IMG/VR virus record: IMGVR_UViG_3300025889_000571
Span: 1 to 31,539 of that record
Reading direction: 5' to 3' (one strand)
DNA: 31,539 nt
DNA from: a virus
Position numbers and translations under genes: made by a program
Notes under the pieces: generated by a model
Database searches by the model: none
Seen by the model: only the letters and a program-made list of their open reading frames with translations
Told to the model about the DNA's origin: nothing
Shown: positions 13,895 to 22,899 of the stretch, piece by piece
Layout: each line of letters starts with the position of its first letter
Position numbering within the stretch: position 1 is the stretch's first letter

Positions 13895-14336
13895 ACTCAA
13901 GGAGACCGGTGAGGCATTGCCATCCATCCGGACAATCACCTTTGGCAATTTGGAGGATGTCGATATCAAACGCCAAACGATATTTCCGCTCATTCACATT
14001 GTTCCAGGCACGGCAACTCTGAATGGATCAACGATCTCATGGGCATTTCAAATCCATGCAATGGATCTCATTGATTTCAACAAGGATGATCTCAATGACA
14101 TGGACGATCCGTTTCACGGAACGGACAACATGCAAGATGTGTTGTCAGACATGGTGCAACAACTCTCAATCATGGTTGACAAGATCAAAAGAGGTGCATC
14201 ATTCGGCACATATGAGATTGTCGGATCACAAACCATGACTCCTTTCTTTGACAAAACCGGAAATTCATTGGCGGGATACACACTCTCGGTCACCATCAAC
14301 TCACCATCAGCATCCGTTGACGATGGCATCTGTTGA
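13866..14336 (+). CDS. Phage structural protein, tail terminator/neck-like
   Basis: 156 residues from ATG 13866. It begins with a helix (LYDIIDKLKETG), then ITFGNLEDVDIKRQTIFPLIHIVPG, a mixed alpha/beta body with AFQIHAMDLIDFN and DVLSDMVQQLSIMVD, and closes with GYTLSVTINSP. Size and alpha/beta pattern (helix, strand, long helix, final strand) resemble tail-terminator or head-tail joining proteins of siphoviruses. It lies among tail genes and before the gp10-like protein. The assignment is from fold pattern and position, not from a diagnostic motif. Confidence 0.6.
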   Translation: MSKLYDIIDKLKETGEALPSIRTITFGNLEDVDIKRQTIFPLIHIVPGTATLNGSTISWAFQIHAMDLIDFNKDDLNDMDDPFHGTDNMQDVLSDMVQQLSIMVDKIKRGASFGTYEIVGSQTMTPFFDKTGNSLAGYTLSVTINSPSASVDDGIC

Positions 14337-14922
14337 TCAAAATGATTTCCCGGAGTTGTACAATGTCCTGGAGGAGATGGGATGGTCGATCATCGACAAT
14401 GCGGAGGCAAATCTCAAGAAGAAGAAGAAACGAAAGTATGTCCGGGCAAAATGGAAAGATGGAAAGCCGGTCAATGCGGAGATAAGGTATAGCAAACCGA
14501 GAGCATCGTACAACACCGGAGCAACCATTGATGGACTCGGTGTGAAACTCATCCCGAAAGGTGGATCATTCATCATGGAGATCACCGATTCAAACGGACA
14601 TGCCGAATCGGTGGACAAAGGGAGGAGACCATTTGTCAAGAATTTTGAGGAGGGACACAAAGGAATCCCACCAGCCAAAATGAATTCCTGGATCAAGAGC
14701 AGAGGCATCAAGCCAAGAGACCTCACCACCGGACAATTCATCCCGATCGATGAGAAAGGGACACAAATCCGGACGATGGCATTCCTAATGAATAGGAAAA
14801 TCAAATGGTTCGGCATCGAGCCAACCAATTTCCTCACAGATGCCAGGATCGACACCGAGAATGAATATCAAGATCGGTTGATCGAGGCATACGAGGAGGA
14901 CATCAGAAATCAATTCACATGA
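14323..14922 (+). CDS. Tail completion-type protein (HK97 gp10-like by position)
   Basis: 199 residues from ATG 14323, overlapping the previous gene by 14 bases; the frame is open further upstream but that is a shadow. Residues 1-45 include a long helix ending in a lysine cluster (NLKKKKKRKYVRAKW). The middle (VDKGRRPFVKNFEEGHKGIP) has the VexG...RPF pattern of gp10-like tail-completion proteins that cap the head-tail joint. The C-terminus is helical (EYQDRLIEAYEEDIRNQF). The identity is supported mainly by position before the large tail genes; moderate. Confidence 0.5.
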   Translation: MASVDQNDFPELYNVLEEMGWSIIDNAEANLKKKKKRKYVRAKWKDGKPVNAEIRYSKPRASYNTGATIDGLGVKLIPKGGSFIMEITDSNGHAESVDKGRRPFVKNFEEGHKGIPPAKMNSWIKSRGIKPRDLTTGQFIPIDEKGTQIRTMAFLMNRKIKWFGIEPTNFLTDARIDTENEYQDRLIEAYEEDIRNQFT

Positions 14923-16148
14923 CGATATTTCAGAAACCGGAAAACACAACCGATATCATCTATGCTCTCTCTCCGGTGGTTTACACCATCTATTCAGCGA
15001 ACAACACAAATGCCGATTTTGAGTATTTGCTGGAGGTGAGGGTATGGAATGGCAACTCCGCATCTGTTCCAGCATCGGCATCGTACACATTGAGCAAATT
15101 ACCCAATGCATCCGGATCGGCATCATTCGATATCTCCGGATTGATTCGCTCAAACCTGGAGAGGCAGTTGCCGGACAACATCACCACATCCACATCACAG
15201 ATCGTTGATGCGATCGAGGAGAGTGCATGGGTGCAAGTGTTGGCAACATACCGGGATTCCACCGGAGGGACACCGACACAAGCCACATCGCAAACATTGT
15301 TGGCGGTGAGGGGATACACCGATCCATATCAAGGATTCAACGGATCGAATTCCGACAAATCCACATTGTCACAAACCATGACAATTGACTATGCATCCAA
15401 TTTGCCCATGTCCATTTCGGTCATCACCGATGATGTCAAGTACATTGATGTGACCACCGCATCATACACGCACCGAATTGATCTGACCGGGAAAAATACC
15501 GCTCTCTCCACCGAGGCATATGTGAGTGTATTGTGTGGGACAAATTGGTATGGTGGGAATGGCATCGGTATCCATCAGCATTTGTGGTCAACCGATGGTG
15601 CAACGATTGAAAACATCTCATGTGCCGGTGCATATCTCACCGATGGTGGGTCATATACCATCACCACCAAAGATTCATCAGAGACCACCATTGAGACCAT
15701 GACGATATCCAGCCAATGTGAACTCAAATACACTCAATCGGTCATTGGATACCTCAACAAATTTGGTGCATACGATTACATCCCGGCAACATTGGTCAAG
15801 ACCGAGAGTGCATCGTTCACACGCCAACGATTCCAAAACAAGAATGCGACCACCGGCATCAATTCAGCCACATATGATGTCACCGCATCCACATATCGGA
15901 CATTCAACACTCAAGGGAGGCAGTCCATCACCATCAACACCGGATATCAAGAGGAGGAGATCCGAGATCGCATTGAACAGATGCTCATGTCGGAGGAGAT
16001 ATTCATGTACGACACGACACATGGCACACGACCATTGAGTGCAAGTGACTCATCAGTACGATTCCAACTCCAGGAGAGCGACAAACTGATCAACTACCAA
16101 TTGCAATTTGACATTGCTAACGATCTGCGAAATGTGGTGACCATATGA
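14919..16148 (+). CDS. Tail structural protein (tail-tip component)
   Basis: 409 residues, ATGA-coupled. Nearly all beta-strand: FEYLLEVRVWNG, SYTLSKLPNASGSASFDISG, then repeated strands (YVSVLCGTNWYGGNG, SYTITTKDSSETTIETMTI) and a short helical end (EEIRDRIEQMLMSEEIFMYD). I recognise this architecture from hypothetical tail proteins preceding the large tail-hub gene in Bacteroidetes siphoviruses. The stop overlaps the start of the 900-residue gene. It may be a distal tail or tube-associated component; no enzymatic motif is present. Confidence 0.6.
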   Translation: MTIFQKPENTTDIIYALSPVVYTIYSANNTNADFEYLLEVRVWNGNSASVPASASYTLSKLPNASGSASFDISGLIRSNLERQLPDNITTSTSQIVDAIEESAWVQVLATYRDSTGGTPTQATSQTLLAVRGYTDPYQGFNGSNSDKSTLSQTMTIDYASNLPMSISVITDDVKYIDVTTASYTHRIDLTGKNTALSTEAYVSVLCGTNWYGGNGIGIHQHLWSTDGATIENISCAGAYLTDGGSYTITTKDSSETTIETMTISSQCELKYTQSVIGYLNKFGAYDYIPATLVKTESASFTRQRFQNKNATTGINSATYDVTASTYRTFNTQGRQSITINTGYQEEEIRDRIEQMLMSEEIFMYDTTHGTRPLSASDSSVRFQLQESDKLINYQLQFDIANDLRNVVTI

Positions 16149-18847
16149 CAACCATCACTCTCAAAATAGCCGGGACGATTGCGGATCTCTTCGATGATGA
16201 GGTGGTCACTTTGACCAAGCAACGGAAAGACATGCAAGATCTCGGACGATTGTTCGCAGATTTCAGCCAACCATTCACCATTCCGGCAACCGATGTGAAC
16301 AATGGCATTTTCACACATTGGTACAATCTCGACATCGATGATCCATATGATGCTCATGGGAAAGCCGATGCGGAGATCTCGGTGGATGGGATCGTCCTAT
16401 TCTCCGGCACATTGGAATTGGTGTCATGTGAGATTGCAGATCACCAGCCGATCTCATATGAGGTCATTTTCTATGGTGAGACAAAGCAAATCCTCACCGA
16501 ATTTGGAGAGGATACATTGAGGGATGTCACATATGGGACAAGTATGGTGATGTCGTATACCAACATCGCATCATCATGGAGCGGATCATATCAATCCGGA
16601 GATGTTGTGTTCCCGGTATTTGATTATGGTGGACGATCAGCCGGAGCGATGCAATATGACATCTCATCGAATGCGGTCAACTCCATTGCACGATCGGATG
16701 GATCACCGGTACAATACCATGAACTCCGACCATCGTTCAGATTCAAAACGATCCTGGAATATCTGTTTGCGCACATTGATTATCAGATCGAGTTGCAAGA
16801 TGATTTGGACACCGAATTGAATTCTTTGTACATGTTGCCGATGGAAAAGGAGGGATACATTGATCTCTCATTTGATGGCACATGGTCGATGAGAACCGGA
16901 TCGATTTCTCTCTCTGCATACCCACCACCGACAATCAATCCGGGATTGATTCTCAATACATATTCAACCATCATCAACGATCCATCCGGTGCGTTGAATC
17001 TGAATGGCATATTCACGGCACAAGCCAATGGACAACATGTATTGACAATCAATTTTGCCAATGCAACGAGAGGTGCTGGAACATTGTACATCCGAGTTTT
17101 CAATGTGGCATATCCGCAAAACACATATGATCTTGTCAACGATTATTGGCAAGTCCCGGCATCCGGGAGCGGATCAAATACAAAGACATTCACATACACT
17201 CGATCGGTCACCGCTGGTGAGACATACCGCATCAAGATTCTCAACACACAAGGAAATGCGATGACCTTTGACAGCATCACATGGTCATGCATTCAAGCAC
17301 CTTTGTTGCCACCGGCATCTGATCTTGAATGGGCTGATGTCATGCCCGACATGAAGATCAAAGAATTTGTATCATCATTCATCAAATCATTCAACCTTGT
17401 TGGCATACCGGAGCGGAAACAAACCGGAGGAGGGACAATTGTCAACAACTTGAAATTGTACAAGTTTGATGATTGGATTGCGGAGGGAACAAATGTGGAT
17501 GTCTCCGACCAGGTACACACGATCAAACAGATCATCCGCAAACAACCATTCCCGGAGCGGATCGAGTTGAAACATGCGGAATCGGAGGATCTTGCAAATG
17601 TCTCATGGAGGGATGCATTTGGTCGGACATTCGGTCGTGTGGTGTATGACAACGCTGGTGATGATTTCACCGGAGATCCCATCGAGGTGGAATCCCCATT
17701 TGCAATCATGCCACCATTGAGGATGATGAGAGTGACCGGATCGGGAGTGACCAATCAGTACACCGATTTGGAGGTCATGCCATTTATGGATGCGGAGGGA
17801 AAGGCAATGGAGATTCCATTGTCGCTTTGGTATTTCAGCGGATATGAGAGTGTGAATGATGAATGGTGGATGAACAACGATAGTGCAACACCAACTCTCC
17901 AATCCTCATTCCCCTATTTCAGAGCATGGAATGATGTGCCGGTCGGATCAAGTGATCAGACCATCGCATACGGATATGAGATCGCACCATCCAATGTGGT
18001 GGTCACGGATACATTGTACTCTCGGACATTCAAGAAATATTTGGATACCATCTTCAATCCCAAGATGCGGATCATCGAGGTGGACATGTACCTCACCATC
18101 GCACAATGGCTCACCTTGAAATTGAATGACACATTGGTCATCACCGGGAGAGGATATCAGATTGAATCGGTCAAATACAATGTGATCACCGGCAAAGCAT
18201 CATTCAAGTTGTACACCAGCAATGAGAGAGTGAGAGCGATTCCAACATTCACATGGGGATCGGGCATCATGTCGGTGACATGGGACACCACACCATCCGC
18301 ATCCGATCTCACTTTGTACAACACTCAAAGGTGGACATCATTGGGTGGATTCAAAATGAAATCACCGAATTTCAACACGATCCCCAATGCAGTGATGCGG
18401 AACGATGCCCACCGGCAAAAATCCGAATCATTACATCTGACCAATTGCATCGAGATTGTCAAGGATACGACCACCACATATTCATCAATCGGCACGACAT
18501 ATGAGAATATCACCGATTATGATGGTGAGCAAATCAAACAAGGAAAGGGATTTGATTGGGATTTGACCACCGGTGAGATCGTTGCCAATGAGAGCATGAT
18601 TGTCCATGTCTCCGCATCGCTGGAATTCAGCCATGATGCATCAAGAGATATAGTATTCACATTCCTTATTGATGGAAATGAAACCGGATTTCAAAACTTT
18701 GCAGAGCGGAAAGCGGAGCATCTGAATTTGATCGGCACATTCAGAGTTGATGCCGGGCAAAGCATTACGATTGCAATGAAATTGGCAACATCACACACAA
18801 TGGACATTGATATTGACCATGTCCATTTTCAAGCGCACGAAATATGA
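16145..18847 (+). CDS. Large tail-tip/baseplate hub protein
   Basis: 900 residues, ATGA-coupled at both ends. The N-terminal 150 residues (LADFSQPFTIPATDVN, ADAEISVDGIVLFSGTLEL, YEVIFYGETKQILTEFGED) resemble the first domains of tail hub proteins. LRPSFRFKTILEYLFAHIDY (about 200-218) is a motif typical of the Bacteroidetes tail-hub family. Residues 260-400 look like a CBM-type beta-sandwich, and the C-terminal 140 residues are a TNF/C1q-like beta region (SIGTTYENITDYDG ... IAMKLATSHTMDIDIDHVHF) that may contact the host. It precedes the tape measure. Expected to form the tail tip and carry the fibres. Confidence 0.65.
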   Translation: MTTITLKIAGTIADLFDDEVVTLTKQRKDMQDLGRLFADFSQPFTIPATDVNNGIFTHWYNLDIDDPYDAHGKADAEISVDGIVLFSGTLELVSCEIADHQPISYEVIFYGETKQILTEFGEDTLRDVTYGTSMVMSYTNIASSWSGSYQSGDVVFPVFDYGGRSAGAMQYDISSNAVNSIARSDGSPVQYHELRPSFRFKTILEYLFAHIDYQIELQDDLDTELNSLYMLPMEKEGYIDLSFDGTWSMRTGSISLSAYPPPTINPGLILNTYSTIINDPSGALNLNGIFTAQANGQHVLTINFANATRGAGTLYIRVFNVAYPQNTYDLVNDYWQVPASGSGSNTKTFTYTRSVTAGETYRIKILNTQGNAMTFDSITWSCIQAPLLPPASDLEWADVMPDMKIKEFVSSFIKSFNLVGIPERKQTGGGTIVNNLKLYKFDDWIAEGTNVDVSDQVHTIKQIIRKQPFPERIELKHAESEDLANVSWRDAFGRTFGRVVYDNAGDDFTGDPIEVESPFAIMPPLRMMRVTGSGVTNQYTDLEVMPFMDAEGKAMEIPLSLWYFSGYESVNDEWWMNNDSATPTLQSSFPYFRAWNDVPVGSSDQTIAYGYEIAPSNVVVTDTLYSRTFKKYLDTIFNPKMRIIEVDMYLTIAQWLTLKLNDTLVITGRGYQIESVKYNVITGKASFKLYTSNERVRAIPTFTWGSGIMSVTWDTTPSASDLTLYNTQRWTSLGGFKMKSPNFNTIPNAVMRNDAHRQKSESLHLTNCIEIVKDTTTTYSSIGTTYENITDYDGEQIKQGKGFDWDLTTGEIVANESMIVHVSASLEFSHDASRDIVFTFLIDGNETGFQNFAERKAEHLNLIGTFRVDAGQSITIAMKLATSHTMDIDIDHVHFQAHEI

Positions 18848-18987
18848 TCACGGAAATCATCAAGATGGTGCAAATGATCCCTCACTATGGAGTGAGTGAG
18901 GACATGGAAATCGCAAAAGGGAGATATCACATTCCCCGATCCTGGAGGAGAGTGTATGAACAAATCAAGAGACGATGGAAAAGATAG
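18844..18987 (+). CDS. 47-residue basic protein before the tape measure
   Basis: ATG 18844 overlaps the hub stop by ATGA and the frame stops at TAG 18985-18987, 13 bases into the tape-measure gene. The peptide starts MITEIIKMVQMIPHYGVSED and ends in a very basic helix (RRVYEQIKRRWKR). ATGA coupling on the left and tight overlap on the right support real translation. No family recognised. Confidence 0.55.
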   Translation: MITEIIKMVQMIPHYGVSEDMEIAKGRYHIPRSWRRVYEQIKRRWKR

Positions 18988-20723
18988 TCATTGAGTTGGA
19001 GGCAAAGTTGGATAAGGCACTCCAACAGATCGAGGAGTTGAAAGATGAGGTGAAAGGAGTCGGAGAGGAGACGAAGAAAACCAAGGAGGAGACAAAATCC
19101 CTTGCAAAAGGTTTCAAGGGAATGGGATTGGCAATGAAGTCAATGGGCATTGGCTTGATTATGAAAGCCTTTGATAAGTTTGTCGAGATCCTCGGACGAA
19201 ATCAGAAAGCGGTGGATCTGCTCAATACCGCAATGGGGACAATTGAGGTGCTATTCAATGACCTCATCGAGGTGGCTGATCCATTGTTCGACATCCTCTC
19301 CAATCTGTTCAGCAATCCATTGCAATCCATCAAGGATTTCGGGACATCCATCAAGGAGTATGGCATCAATGCGATGAATCAATTTTTGAGTGCGGTGGGT
19401 CATGTCGGAAAGGCAGTTGGTCATCTGTTTAAATTGGAATTTGATGAGGCAAAGAAATCAGTCCAGGATGCCGGGAGGGACATGGTGGATGCAATGGTCG
19501 GAGTTGAGGAGGGAGGAGTTGAGGTGGTCAATGAGGCATTGGAAAAGACCTTGGAATATGCCAAAGAGATTCCCGGACGAATCGCAGAGGCAACAAAGAC
19601 CGCACAAGTATTGACCGATGCTCTCAAGGAAATGGAGATGGCAGAGGTGCGGAGAGCGGAGATTCAATTAGAATATCAGCGACAAGAGGAATTGCTCCGA
19701 CAATTCAGAGATGATGAATTCCAAAATCTCACCGAGCGCATCCAAGCCAATGAGGATCTGTTGGGGATGCTGGAGGAACAGACCGAAAAGGAAGCGGAGC
19801 AAATTCAAATCCGCATCGATGCATTGAGATTGCAATATGCAATCAATAGCAACCAGGAGAATCTCATTGCACTCAAACAAGCCGAATTGGAAATGACCGA
19901 TCTCCTTGAACGATTGGAGGGACAACGATCCGAGGCATTGATGAATGTCATGGGTCTCCAAAAGGAGCAACTCGATCTCAAGCGGTCAGAGGTAGAAACC
20001 GAGGAGGAGATCCGGAGGATACAAAGTGAGGGAGAGTTGGAACTGATGACCAATGAGATCGGTCGCATGGAGGCAACTATTGAGAATCAGAACAAGATAT
20101 ACGATGTCACACGGACACGCATTGATGATGAAATCATGGCTCTCACATTAGCCGGTCAGACCGAGACTCAATTGTATGCCGATTTCCTCAACGAGCGAAA
20201 GATCCTCGATGCCCAATATGAGAAAGACTCATTGAAAGGTGCAATGGATCTTGAGAAAGCAAAGAGCAGTTTTCGTATCAAATTGACCAACGACACATTC
20301 AATGTGATCGGAGCATTCGCCAAAGAGGGGAGCGAACTGCAAAAAGGATTGGCGGTCGCACAAGCAACGATGAACACATATGAATCGGTCACCGCATTTT
20401 TGACCATGAAACCGGCATCACCATTCAACTTTGTACAAGCCGGGATCGCCCTTGCAACCGGCATTGCCAATGTCCGGAACATACTCTCCACCGATCCGAT
20501 GGGAGGTGCTGGAGGTGGTGGTGCACCCGGAGGATCTGTACCTCAACCAACGATGCCAAATGTCGCAGTCTTGGGAGGAGGCATGGGATCAGATCCCTCA
20601 TCACAAATTGCGGAGAGCATCGAGCGGATGAGAGATCAACCGGTGAAAGCATATGTGGTGGCTGATGATGTCACCTCTGCACAAGCCTATCAAAGGAGAA
20701 TCGCACGAAATCGAGTTGTATAA
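18975..20723 (+). CDS. Tail tape-measure protein
   Basis: 582 residues from ATG 18975. Residues 1-50 are a charged coiled coil (LEAKLDKALQQIEELKDEV), followed by a glycine/methionine amphipathic stretch (GMGLAMKSMGIGLIMKAF) and weakly hydrophobic helices to about 170. Residues 210-420 are long Glu/Gln-rich coiled coils, then a hydrophobic segment around 455-500 (ATMNTYESVTAFL ... AGIALATGIANVRNIL) and a Gly/Pro-rich tail. This is the classical layout; at about 1.5 angstroms per residue it predicts a tail near 85-90 nm. Position after the tail-tip genes is reversed relative to many siphoviruses. Confidence 0.8.
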   Translation: MEKIVIELEAKLDKALQQIEELKDEVKGVGEETKKTKEETKSLAKGFKGMGLAMKSMGIGLIMKAFDKFVEILGRNQKAVDLLNTAMGTIEVLFNDLIEVADPLFDILSNLFSNPLQSIKDFGTSIKEYGINAMNQFLSAVGHVGKAVGHLFKLEFDEAKKSVQDAGRDMVDAMVGVEEGGVEVVNEALEKTLEYAKEIPGRIAEATKTAQVLTDALKEMEMAEVRRAEIQLEYQRQEELLRQFRDDEFQNLTERIQANEDLLGMLEEQTEKEAEQIQIRIDALRLQYAINSNQENLIALKQAELEMTDLLERLEGQRSEALMNVMGLQKEQLDLKRSEVETEEEIRRIQSEGELELMTNEIGRMEATIENQNKIYDVTRTRIDDEIMALTLAGQTETQLYADFLNERKILDAQYEKDSLKGAMDLEKAKSSFRIKLTNDTFNVIGAFAKEGSELQKGLAVAQATMNTYESVTAFLTMKPASPFNFVQAGIALATGIANVRNILSTDPMGGAGGGGAPGGSVPQPTMPNVAVLGGGMGSDPSSQIAESIERMRDQPVKAYVVADDVTSAQAYQRRIARNRVV

Positions 20724-20739
20724 ATGAAATGATATCACC

Positions 20740-21816
20740 ATGAACGAACAACAACGCATCCGGGAGATTGTCCGAGATTACATCGTCCGACACAAAGAGG
20801 AGTTGGAATTGGGGACGATCGGGAAAAAAACATTGGCAAAGATGGTTGTCATGGAAAATCCGGAGATGTTCGATGGTGATATTGCAAAGGCTCAAGAGAA
20901 TGTGAGAGATATCATCCGGTATCTCACAAAATCAAGAGGAGATCGACACCGGAGGCAGATTGATCCAGCCAATGCAATTGATCTCGACATCAAGGCAGAT
21001 GCATCAACGATCGTCAAAAATGCCATGAGGCACATGCCATCATCCCGGTCGATCGACAAACCCAATTTCATCATCCCACACAAGAAAGTTGGCATCATGT
21101 CCGATGTCCACATTCCATATCACGATGAGGAAGCGGTCATCATCGGTGTGCAATATTTCCTGGAGAATGAGATTGATTGTCTCCTCCTCAATGGTGACAC
21201 ATTGGATGCATGGCAAATATCCCGATGGATGAAGAAAGGAGCGAGACCGGACATCCATGAGGAGATGGTCATATGTCGTGAATTCCTCTATTGGTTGCGG
21301 ATGCTATTTCCGGAGATTCCAATCATTTGGAAATCGGGCAACCATGATGTGCGTGTTGAGGATCACATGTGGAGCAAAGCACCGGAGATGGCAAAGTTGT
21401 TTGAATTGACAATGGGTCATGCTGGATTGTTACAACAGATCCTCCATTTTGAGGAATTGAAAATCCAATATGTGGATGACAACACACTCATGGAGTGCGG
21501 AAAGATGATGATCATTCATGGACATGAATTCGGGCAATCGATATTCAGTCCGGTCAATCCAGCACGAGGGATGTTTCTCCGGGCAAAGTACAATGTCATC
21601 GCTGGACATATGCATCAGACCTCGGAACACCATGAGGGGAATTTGAATGGGGACAATCATGTCACCTATTCGACCGGATGTTTCTGTGAATTGAAACCGG
21701 CATACAGACGAACGGCATTCACAAAATGGAATCATGGAGGTGCAATCCTCCATGTCGATGATGATGGATCGTTCAGAGTTGACAATTTCCGGATCAAGGA
21801 TGGTCGGGTGCTTTGA
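20740..21816 (+). CDS. Calcineurin-like metallophosphoesterase
   Basis: 358 residues from ATG 20740. Residues 1-110 form a helical N-terminal domain (IREIVRDYIVRHKEE, DIIRYLTKSRGDRHRR), then the phosphoesterase core: DVH (Asp122, His124), GDTLD (152-156), GNHD (200-203), HGHE (260-263) and GHMH (289-292). All five metal-binding motifs are intact, so activity on a phosphodiester or phosphomonoester is expected; the substrate is unknown. The N-terminal domain may bind DNA. Similar genes occur in phages near structural or replication genes. Here it separates the tail block from the head block. Confidence 0.88.
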   Translation: MNEQQRIREIVRDYIVRHKEELELGTIGKKTLAKMVVMENPEMFDGDIAKAQENVRDIIRYLTKSRGDRHRRQIDPANAIDLDIKADASTIVKNAMRHMPSSRSIDKPNFIIPHKKVGIMSDVHIPYHDEEAVIIGVQYFLENEIDCLLLNGDTLDAWQISRWMKKGARPDIHEEMVICREFLYWLRMLFPEIPIIWKSGNHDVRVEDHMWSKAPEMAKLFELTMGHAGLLQQILHFEELKIQYVDDNTLMECGKMMIIHGHEFGQSIFSPVNPARGMFLRAKYNVIAGHMHQTSEHHEGNLNGDNHVTYSTGCFCELKPAYRRTAFTKWNHGGAILHVDDDGSFRVDNFRIKDGRVL

Positions 21817-21829
21817 TTAACTTTGTAAG

Positions 21830-22165
21830 ATGCGGAAACGGATCAAGTATTATCTCCAATCGTTCAGCGATTATCCCGATGCGGTGAGCAACAACGCAAA
21901 GAGGGGACGATTGCTCAATGAGAAACATGGGATGAAATGTGCAACGGCAATCGGTCGCAGACGATCAGCCGATCTCGAAGCAAAGAGACCGGTCAGCGTT
22001 GACACGATCAAACGCATGTACTCTTATCTCTCAAGAGCGTCCGAGTATTACGATCCATCCGACACCTCTGCATGTGGCACGATTTCATTTTTGCTATGGG
22101 GTGGGAAATCTGCATTGAATTGGTCACGATCTAAATTGAAAAGCATTGGCGAACTCAAAGAATAA
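21830..22165 (+). CDS. Head-block small protein with the YLSRA...W-GG-x-A-x-W motif
   Basis: 111 residues from ATG 21830. The second half reads VSVDTIKRMYSYLSRASEYYD then SACGTISFLLWGGKSALNWSR. The pattern (S-x-x-T-x-x-RM-x-SYL-x-R ... LLWGG-x-x-A-x-W) is one I recognise from phage head-morphogenesis proteins, frequently as a domain attached to the prohead protease or Mu-type portal genes. Here it is a stand-alone gene upstream of the protease. Its biochemical role is unknown. It overlaps the TTG-start small gene at 22146. Confidence 0.7.
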   Translation: MRKRIKYYLQSFSDYPDAVSNNAKRGRLLNEKHGMKCATAIGRRRSADLEAKRPVSVDTIKRMYSYLSRASEYYDPSDTSACGTISFLLWGGKSALNWSRSKLKSIGELKE

Positions 22166-22310
22166 CGAACCACCAAAAACGAATCCAAGCAACACACCAT
22201 CCCGGTCATCGCCAAAGGGAGGGAGTCGAGCATGTCTATGTGAGGACAACACATATCATGTGAAATGTTGTGAGGGATATCTGTTAAATCAAGGAATCGG
22301 AGCAGTATGA
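22146..22310 (+). CDS. 54-residue Cys-rich conserved small phage protein (TTG start)
   Basis: The frame opens after 22139 and the only sensible start is TTG 22146 (giving M-ANSKNNEPPK). The N-terminus is Pro/Ser/Lys-rich; the C-terminus reads ACLCEDNTYHVKCCEGYLLNQ then GIGAV. The CLC ... KCC-x-G ... QGIG signature is one I recall from tiny hypothetical proteins in Bacteroidetes phages, and four Cys suggest metal binding. The stop makes ATGA with the protease start at 22307, strong support for translation. The non-ATG start would make it easy to miss. Confidence 0.6.
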   Translation: MANSKNNEPPKTNPSNTPSRSSPKGGSRACLCEDNTYHVKCCEGYLLNQGIGAV

Positions 22311-22876
22311 AAATAAAGGAACTGATCATCAAGGATGAACATGAGATCTCGGTATCCGCAATTGCATTGGTCAATCAACCAGCCATTGAGGATGATTTCA
22401 TCGCACTCTCGGAACACAAGTTTGCGATCCAGGACAAGGACAAACGATTACTCATCGGAGCATCATTGATCCCGAACAAACTGATTTACCGCAATCAGAA
22501 CGAGGAGGAGTTTTATATCTATTTCACAAAGGACACCATTCGAAAGACTGCGGAGAAATTCATTGAGTTTGGAATGCAACGATCGGTGAACATTGAGCAT
22601 GAAATCGCAACGAGAGGAGCATCTGTCGTTGAATCATGGATTGTTGAGGATACCGAGAAAGACAAATCCGCTTTGTACAATCTCTCATTGCCGGTTGGCT
22701 CATGGGCAATTGCAATGCGTGTGCATGATGATGAATTGTGGAAAGGAGTGAAAGAGGGATTGTTCAAAGGATTCTCGATTGAGGGACAATTTGCGGAGCG
22801 ACTAATGGAAAAACCATCAGAAAAAACGCAAAGCAAGTTGAAACATTATTCCATCAAGGAAAAGGAAAGCAAGTAA
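22307..22876 (+). CDS. Prohead serine protease, XkdF-like
   Basis: 189 residues, ATGA-coupled. ISVSAIALVNQPAIEDDF at the N-terminus and the YIYFTKDTIRKTAEKF segment are typical of XkdF-type proteins of the PBSX group. NIEHE carries the likely catalytic His98, and LFKGFSIEGQF the catalytic Ser157, as in the phage prohead protease fold. It would cleave scaffold and trim capsid protein during maturation. Scaffold and major capsid genes follow directly, as usual. Confidence 0.8.
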   Translation: MKIKELIIKDEHEISVSAIALVNQPAIEDDFIALSEHKFAIQDKDKRLLIGASLIPNKLIYRNQNEEEFYIYFTKDTIRKTAEKFIEFGMQRSVNIEHEIATRGASVVESWIVEDTEKDKSALYNLSLPVGSWAIAMRVHDDELWKGVKEGLFKGFSIEGQFAERLMEKPSEKTQSKLKHYSIKEKESK

Positions 22877-22899
22877 TTTTACAACGAAAAGCATTTGAT

